Of a stretch of 64,000 nt of DNA, positions 58,368 to 64,000 are shown piece by piece; the first letter of the stretch is position 1, and each line of letters starts with the position of its first letter. The stretch lies in NCBI GenBank assembly GCA_029204225.1, contig CM055110.1, forward strand, positions 2,969,186-3,033,185. The letters are read 5' to 3'. The notes below the pieces were generated by a model. It saw nothing but the letters and a program-made list of their open reading frames with translations. It did no database searches and had not been told where the DNA came from. The DNA is from Diphasiastrum complanatum (Eukaryota > Streptophyta > Lycopodiopsida > Lycopodiales > Lycopodiaceae). A program made the translations under genes and the position numbers.

Positions 58368-58847
58368 ATGGCTAGACGTAAGCATACGGCAAGGAAAAAA
58401 CAAACTACAAGGGATCCTCAGAGAATCAGAGTTTATGTGCAACAACTTCAGACTATTAGGCAAAATGAGATTTTAAGAAATCTTCGCATGGTAGCCCGTG
58501 TCGTGTTGAGCCCTATGACTACACCTCAGATCCCCATGTCAATGGAAGAAGAAGTCCGTAATTTCATCGAATCCAAGGTGCAGGCTACAGGAACATTGCC
58601 CCCGAATGTCGAAGAACTTTTTGATTTCGACGGTTTCACTGCTGCTGGATCTGTTGGTGGTGGATCTCCTGGTGAATCTCCTGTTGGATCTGCTGGTGGA
58701 TCTGCTGATGGATCTCCTGATGATGGATCTCCTCCAGCTGTTGGGTCTCCTCCTCATTCACAGCCACCCTGGACTGAAAAGAGGATGGATAGGATGTCGA
58801 GTACTTCATTAGATTCTTCAAATCCAGCACAAAAAAGTGGTTCTTGA
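58368..58847 (+). CDS. small intact ORF with histone H3-like N-terminus and Gly/Ser/Pro tail
   Basis: 159 codons from the ATG at 58368. The first residues, MARRKHTARKKQ, match the histone H3 tail (MARTKQTARKS) at eight of ten positions. A basic helical part follows (VYVQQLQTIRQNEILRNLRM), then an acidic segment (SMEEEVRNFIESKVQ). Last comes a Gly/Ser/Pro/Asp-rich tail built from GGATCTCCTG-type repeats (58650-58755). No histone fold is visible. It could be a gag N-terminus fragment or a chance ORF. Confidence 0.4.
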   Translation: MARRKHTARKKQTTRDPQRIRVYVQQLQTIRQNEILRNLRMVARVVLSPMTTPQIPMSMEEEVRNFIESKVQATGTLPPNVEELFDFDGFTAAGSVGGGSPGESPVGSAGGSADGSPDDGSPPAVGSPPHSQPPWTEKRMDRMSSTSLDSSNPAQKSGS

Positions 58848-59000
58848 TGGACTTTTGGTTCAGTTTGAGTTAACTTCTGTGCTAATACTTCTTTTGTGTT
58901 TGGCACCAACTTCAAGAACTCTTCCAAGCGACGCTCTGTGTGAAAAAAGTACAAAAAGGACCAAGAGTGGATCCTAATCTGATCCTCAAGAGGGATTGAT

Positions 59001-59686
59001 TGTTAGATTACTTGATCTATCAATCTACTTCAGATTAAGATCAATCTAGATCAATTCTAGACACAAAATCCTAACAAGAACAATCATTAATTGAAGGTAA
59101 GTGTACTTTCTGGTTTCACACGTGTGAAACACTGTTTTACTCAAAATTGCTTCCAAAACCAAGATTGGTGTCTCACATTGATTATGGCCAAATGTGGCTC
59201 TATATATACAATAAGTGGGAGCTCGTGGTACTGATCATCCCTATGATCCCACATGTGTGAAGGTGCTTTGTCATATGATGATTCATCATGCAAAACTGAC
59301 ACTTGGACAAAACCTTCTATTTTGAGCACTTTTGGTCCATTTTCCTTCTATATGGAGATCTACTTGGAAATCTTCTAGAAGTCAAAATTTGCCTACTTCA
59401 GCCTATTCCACACATGTGAGTTGTCCTCTACACATGGGATATGACACCTAACCAAAGGATGTGGCTCATGCAATCAATAGATTGATGCCATGTGTCATAT
59501 GTCTAGAAAACTAGTTTTTGGCCTTTTTAGCCACTAGAACTTGAATTAAATCATATGTACAACCTATATGATTATGGTACATGACAAGTACACTATTTTC
59601 ACATGTGGGAACAGGCTCCACACATGTGTGTTTATCTATATACAAGATTTTTGGCCTCTACCAAGCTTATTTTTGCATTTTTCACA
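59001..59686 (-). mobile_element. copia LTR, family A2-like
   Basis: The minus strand starts TGTGAAAAATGCAAAAATAAGC and ends AATCTAACA. It is related to the LTR at 62047 and the start at 13683. It contains CACACGTGTG (59117-59126) and several CACATGTG variants. Neither primer site nor purine tract adjoins it, and I see no target duplication. Confidence 0.55.
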
Positions 59687-60922
59687 CTCTGGTCCAATTT
59701 CTAGATGTCTGTGGTTGTGCAACAACATAAATAGCATATTGTTCTAAAGGTCCACTTTTATTACCATAACTCCATTGCTCGGTACCTCTGTAAGGTTCTG
59801 GTTCCATCAAATTAGCCAGAGGAGCCGGTTGTGTTGGTGGGACTGGCAAAGCTGATCTCTCCAGATACCTAAGACGATTTCTAGCTACAAGATCCTTTCC
59901 ATAAAGAGGTTCCCGATATTCCATTTGGGCATATCATTGCTGGATAATCCAAGGATTAAAATGGAAATAAGCAGCCTCATGATCAGGTGAATTGCACAAA
60001 TGGCACATACTGGTTTCTATTCATTTATTCAATTGAGGACATTCATTTGTTGTGTGATTGCCCATACAAATGGAACACCAGACATTTTTTTGCATAGGAA
60101 AAGTCTTAGCAAACTTCTCAGGTTCCTTGTTCGCTTTCCCATAGAAATCTTTCAATACTTTGATCTTCTCATCAAGTTGTGATTGCAACTTTTCTATTTG
60201 TTTCTGCTGGTTCTTCTCGGGTTTTTCGAACTCGTTGAGCATCATCTCTGCAGTAGCGTTGATATTCATTGATGCGATAGTGGTGGATGTCGTAGTGATC
60301 TAACCTGCTGTATAAGGCAACATATTGATATTCAGCTCATCATCTGGATCTTCATCCTCCTCCCGTATTGCATCGTCCATAGCATTTTGCAAAATTGCGT
60401 ACTCATTATGGCGTTTCAACTCACATCTGATCCTTTTAGGTAAACCTGACAAAAATTACATAATCATGGCATTTTCATTAATCAACTCAGGTTCACACTT
60501 AGATCTAAGGCTTTTACCCATTCAATGTAATCTCGAACCATTTTCCGCTTTTCCATTTTAATTTTACCTAAAAGTAGAAAAGGATCTTCCATAAACTTCC
60601 AAGGTTTGAACTGTGTGATAAGTGCTCGTTTAACAATTTCCCAATTCGTACGCTCAGTTTCATCTTGATTATAATACGAATCTTGTGCTGCACCCGTTAA
60701 GGCCATTGGAAATAGATTAAAATTATCTTGAGGAAAAACTTCACCATAGACTTCACAAGATTTTGCATAGATTTGGAGAAATCTAACTAGATTTGTTAAT
60801 CCATTGTATTTGGGTAGATCCAACCGGGGTGATCTCCTAACAAGGCCTATCCTCAACCCAAGATCTAGGCAATCTAGCATCAAGGAGAAGAAGTTAGTTG
60901 TCACGCGGAGGTTTGTTCCCAT
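59687..60922 (-). pseudogene. Ty3-gypsy gag
   Basis: Minus strand: capsid region (LDLPKYNGLTNLVRFLQIYA, FPMALTGAAQDSYYN, WEIVKRALITQFK), a GLPKRIR block near 60440, a Lys/Gln-rich coiled coil (KNQQKQIEKLQSQLDEK), and a zinc knuckle CSICMGNHTTNEC (CX2CX4HX4C) near 60080-60040. A Pro-rich C-terminal part (59924-59687) follows, cut by the LTR. Frame changes lie near 60500 and 60300. The family E-like LTR just upstream suggests this may be a pol-bearing relative of family E. Confidence 0.85.
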
Positions 60923-61560
60923 GAGAGCGATAGCATATCTCAGAATTCAGCATGAATGGAACATCCAGATTTAACTCTAGCATCCATTAACCCTAAGCAT
61001 TAACACTACAATCATTAACACTACATCCATAGTGAAGAAAGGTTACTCTTTTTCTCTCTCCCTTTCTCTCTCACAAAAAGTATAAGAACATGCAATCCCA
61101 ATATCAATTACATCCAACAATTAGCAAATACAACAAAAGCATGAGAGATGGAGGAAAAGGGATAGAGAGTAAGGACATTCATAAATCCATTTCAAAAGAA
61201 AATCACTCTGCTTTATTGAAATGAAGATATGTACATGTGTAGGAAACTCAAGTTGGTCTCTTTTTATAATGGAGAGGAGGACCTTGGCCTCAAAATCCTA
61301 TTGGTCCATTTCTACCTCCCTAACTATTTAAATTTAAAAAAGAGTGAGAACCCATTTAAAATTGGAAGGAACCAATTTGAATTTGAAATCTGGTGGAAAC
61401 CCCAACTTTATTCACTAACTTGACATTTAGGCCCTGTGACATTACTAATTTTTGATGCCATAAATTAGCATCTGAACAGCTCACAGAAACTGAAAAGTCG
61501 TGACTCGGTATATACAAATTTTCTTCTCTATAAGCAAAGAGGATTTCTTTTGAATTCTCA
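60923..61560 (-). mobile_element. family E-like LTR/leader (third copy)
   Basis: Shares with the LTRs at 33-34 and 45 kb a CCAAT box (ACCAATAGGA, ~61300) about 35 bp before a TATA-like ATTATAAAAAG (~61262) and 'GGCCAAGGTCCTCC', in the same order. Upstream text resembles the AAGTTAGT and GGCC blocks. Boundaries not determined. Confidence 0.5.
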
Positions 61561-61574
61561 TCTAAAATAGTACA

Positions 61575-61811
61575 TCAGCTAGCAATGAACAAAGCTCTAT
61601 AGCCTTGATCCGTGATCTTGCTAATAGACAATATGTTCTTTTTTAACTTGGGTACGTAAAGTACACCATTAAGCTGCCTAGTAATGCCATCAGAGAATTG
61701 TAGTCGAACATAGCCTTGGCCTTCCACTTGATGTGAACTGGAGTCACCAAAGAAGATATACTTTGATTCTGTAGTTGTGAGTGTAGAGAAGAAGTTTTTG
61801 CATGGCGTCAT
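61575..61811 (-). pseudogene. Ty1-copia family D protease
   Basis: MTPCKNFFSTLTTTESKYIF, then GVLYVPKLKKNILSISKITD, the second half of a copia protease. The catalytic DSG region lies just upstream in another frame (W.LDSGASQH-like near 61845). Same orientation as the gag pieces at 61.9-62.05 and 62.87-63.06 kb. Confidence 0.8.
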
Positions 61812-61911
61812 GTGCTGAGAAGCACCAGAATCGAGATACCATTGATGGGCATTTCTACTGGGTTGATCTTGTACCGTCAGCGCTTTATTATCATCTTAAA
61901 AACCTCTAACT

Positions 61912-62046
61912 ATATTAGAGTTGTCTTCTTGTTGCTACTGCATCTTTTTTCTCGCTTCATTGTGCTTGAGGACATGACAGTCTTTGATGTCGTGGTTGGT
62001 TCTTTTGCAGTATCTGCAAAATAGCTTGGTCTTGGATGATGATTGA
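61912..62046 (-). pseudogene. Ty1-copia family D gag zinc knuckle (split by solo LTR)
   Basis: The minus strand reads SSSKTKLFCRYCKRTNHDIK, then DCHVLKHNEARKKMQ: a perfect CX2CX4HX4C knuckle. The upstream gag resumes in the same frame on the far side of the LTR. Confidence 0.8.
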
Positions 62047-62873
62047 TGTGAGAAATTGGCAAAAATCTAGCTTGGTATTTTTTTATGATAGAAGTTTGTA
62101 AGTGAATCTCACATGTGTGGAGGATGTTCCCACGTGTGGAGAATTGTAAAGTAAATAAAAATGTTTGATATAGGGGTCTCATAGAATTTCATAGTCAAGC
62201 ATTTAGGTGTAGGATGTTGATAGGGTCAAATTTGGCATAGATGGCAAATTATCCATTTCCACTTGTAATGCCACTATTGAGCCAAAATAGAGTAGGAGGC
62301 CAAACTTGTGCCAATTAGAGTGTAGACAAGTGTAATGCTTTTGTTTGATGGAGTTTAAGAGGTCCAATAGGATTTAGAGGTGGAATCATGTGTGGTCCAA
62401 TAAGAATTTGAGGTGTGCTTGAATATAGTCCAATAGAATTTAGAGGTGCATGGATCAATGGTCCAATAGGATTAAGAGGTGGCAAAGTGTGGTCCAATCA
62501 TAGTTAAGCATAGTGTTAGCTCATGGATCTAGTAGTATCATTGTACTCCTCATTTGGATCTAATTGATTTTGAGATTGAGTGGATTTTGAGTGTCATTGA
62601 ATTTCTAGCTTTCTCTCTCTACCCGAGAGCTCATGATGGTTTTTCTCTCTCTACCCAAGGAGAGCAGCTTGTTTTTACTTAGAATACTTTTGGAACACTT
62701 CCCACACGTGTGAGTGAGAGTTGGAAGTGATTGAATGCATGTAGTAGTGTGTTTTTGCCATAGAATCAAAGATAGATCTTGAATCTCAATCTAGTCTTGA
62801 TCTTGGTGCATCTACACACCTTAGGAGATTACAAGTACATGTAGTGGACAATCCACACGTGTGAAATTCAACA
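62047..62873 (+). mobile_element. solo LTR, family A2, with ATTGA target duplication
   Basis: TGTGAGAAATTGGC at the start and AAATTCAACA at the end; 827 bp. ATTGA stands on both sides (62042-62046 and 62874-62878). Removing the LTR and one ATTGA rejoins the family D gag frame. It carries CACACGTGTG twice (62703-62712, 62854-62863) and a CACATGTGTGG/CCCACGTGTGG pair near its start. Confidence 0.88.
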
Positions 62874-63060
62874 ATTGACTATGCTGCTACTGTTGATGCT
62901 ACTGGTGTTTCGCCTTTGTCTTCTTATCCTTGAAGACTTTCTTCTTCTTGGACTACCGCTTGTTTGAGTAGAGTGCCATGGATTTGGGTCTCGTTGTCGT
63001 AGACAAGCTTTTCCTCCTAACTTCTTCCTGCAACAGACTTGTTGTCAATTTTTGGAGAGA
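62874..63060 (-). pseudogene. Ty1-copia family D gag, part upstream of the solo LTR
   Basis: Minus strand: LLQEEVRRKSLSTTTRP, ALYSNKR, a stop, then SKKKKVFKDKKTKAKHQ with further stops (CAG to TAG type). Typical linker before a copia zinc knuckle. Confidence 0.65.
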
Positions 63061-63492
63061 CAATGCAAGTGTCCAGTGTTCGAGATTATTAGTCACGTCT
63101 AGATTTTATTCCACGTCGAGGCCTGTTGGTGACTAATGACCTTGAGAGGACCCAGACACTCTAATTGAGACATATGGAGTAGTGCATGTATGTGTGACTG
63201 ATATAGATAGGAGATATGCTTGTAGAGCTGTAACCTATTTATAGTTGACCTGTATGGAAATTTCATGTGATCATGCACATAATCCTACTCTCTATATATT
63301 GAGGTAGTGATTATTCCGTCGATGACTTGGTCTAGGTTACCTGATGAGCTCTTCTCCTCTTGTTGTCACATTGGCATAGCTTGGGGGCTAGATCCAGGAG
63401 GGATCTAGGATTGGTTGGGTGGTTTTGCTCCACAGTCTCTCTTGTGTTTTCCTATCCTCATCTTAGGGGATTGTCCCTAGTGGTCTTTACAT
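63061..63492 (+). mobile_element. copia LTR 3' part (start of another element)
   Basis: Non-coding sequence ending TGGTCTTTACAT at a primer-binding site. The LTR start was not identified. Confidence 0.5.
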
Positions 63493-63505
63493 TGGTATCA
63501 GAGCC
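63493..63505 (+). promoter_or_regulatory. primer-binding site (tRNA-iMet type)
   Basis: TGGTATCAGAGCC, an exact match to the standard copia site, so a plus-strand element begins here and runs past the window or is truncated. Confidence 0.85.
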
Positions 63506-63952
63506 CGACTAAGATGCAGTTTTGGATGGGATGGAGAGAAATTCTACATCAAATCGAAATTGGAATGCACCTGGAATCACATCCCGGATGGAGTGTTGTT
63601 TTTTCAAGGGAAATTGAGTTTGGATTCACTAATTCTTGTTGGAAGCATGCTTTTCAAACTTGGTAGATGGGCAGCTTGTCGTCCTGTGACCAACAATTCA
63701 TTCTTTAGAACATGGAATTCGCCTTGTTGATCTGCGTAGAAGCTTCACAAAGTTGTAGGAAAAAGGTTGAGATCATAGGTGATAGCAAATGAATCCTCAA
63801 TGTGAAGTTGCAGATCTTTGGAGAGAAGGTCTGATTGTTGACAACTGTGCCAACCGTGAGGTGCACATCCGAGGGGATGAAACGTCGTGAAGGAGTGTTG
63901 GGAATAGAGGTGGAGAGCAACACCCATGCGATCCATCATCCTGACCTGCTTG

Positions 63953-63955
<3 letters not shown>
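63506..63955. other. leader-like sequence, no gene recognised
   Basis: Downstream of the primer site. Short ORFs on both strands, no motif. Confidence 0.45.

Positions 63956-64000
<45 letters not shown>
63956..64000. repeat. (TC)n microsatellite, open at the window end
   Basis: Uninterrupted TC run of at least 45 bp. Confidence 0.98.

Noticed and set aside
59001-59686. Solo LTR with target duplication
   Set aside because: The LTR is credible, but the flanking 5-mers (TTGAT, CTCTG) do not match.

Overview
The window is AT-rich, repeat-choked plant nuclear DNA. It has one intact host-type gene, a two-exon cytochrome P450 of the CYP703 type (minus strand, 37.9-39.9 kb). Nearly everything else is LTR retrotransposon debris: Ty1-copia gag, protease, integrase and RNase H pieces, Ty3-gypsy gag, RT and integrase pieces, leaders, LTRs, tRNA-Met primer sites, minisatellites and very long GA/CA/AT microsatellites. 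Such density around an isolated gene suggests a large-genome seed plant, perhaps a gymnosperm. That is an inference; I cannot name a species.

Layout. 0-8 kb: decayed copia fragments on both strands. 7.4-11.8 kb: the best copia copy (family A), with LTR, primer site, leader, gag, protease and integrase, but no RT and damaged integrase catalytic residues. 12.7-13.1 kb: four copies of a 109-bp tandem repeat. 14.3-17.5 kb: a copia gag split by a second copia element (family B) that carries an inverted RT piece. 17.5-19.6 kb: an inverted half of family A. 20.55-21.22 kb: a solo LTR with a perfect GAGGT target duplication. 21.2-23.1 kb: gypsy integrase with a chromodomain-like tail. 26.1-29.8 kb: copia family C. 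29.8-34.3 kb: gypsy-like family E (LTR, primer site, repeat-rich leader, gag). 34.3-37.2 kb: copia gag and RNase H fragments around LTR sequence. 37.2-42.9 kb: the P450 and its surroundings. 42.9-45.0 kb: microsatellites. 45.0-48.4 kb: a second E copy in which gag runs almost directly into the 3' LTR. 48.8-50.45 kb: inverted family C. 50.45-50.86 kb: a complete miniature LTR element. 51-52.1 kb: back-to-back family A fragments. 52.6-57.4 kb: an unrecognised decayed coding region and gypsy RT. 58.4 kb: a small intact ORF with a histone-H3-like N-terminus. 59-63.5 kb: LTRs, gypsy gag, copia gag/protease split by a solo LTR, and the start of another copia element.

The most interesting object is the 404-bp element at 50452-50855. 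It has two 144-bp TG...CA terminal repeats, a perfect 12-nt tRNA-iMet primer site, a G7 polypurine tract and no coding sequence, so it is built like a TRIM. Each terminal repeat contains a 72-nt tRNA-like sequence in the element's sense orientation, with A box, B box, T arm and a 6/7-paired acceptor stem. The nearest arrangement I know is Cassandra, whose LTRs carry 5S rRNA sequence rather than a tRNA.

Other recurring structure: the palindrome CACACGTGTG occurs seven times, always inside copia LTRs; GA tracts sit where unrelated repeats meet; and element fragments are repeatedly joined in inverted orientation. The elements are dead copies and the P450 is the only gene expected to act in host biology.
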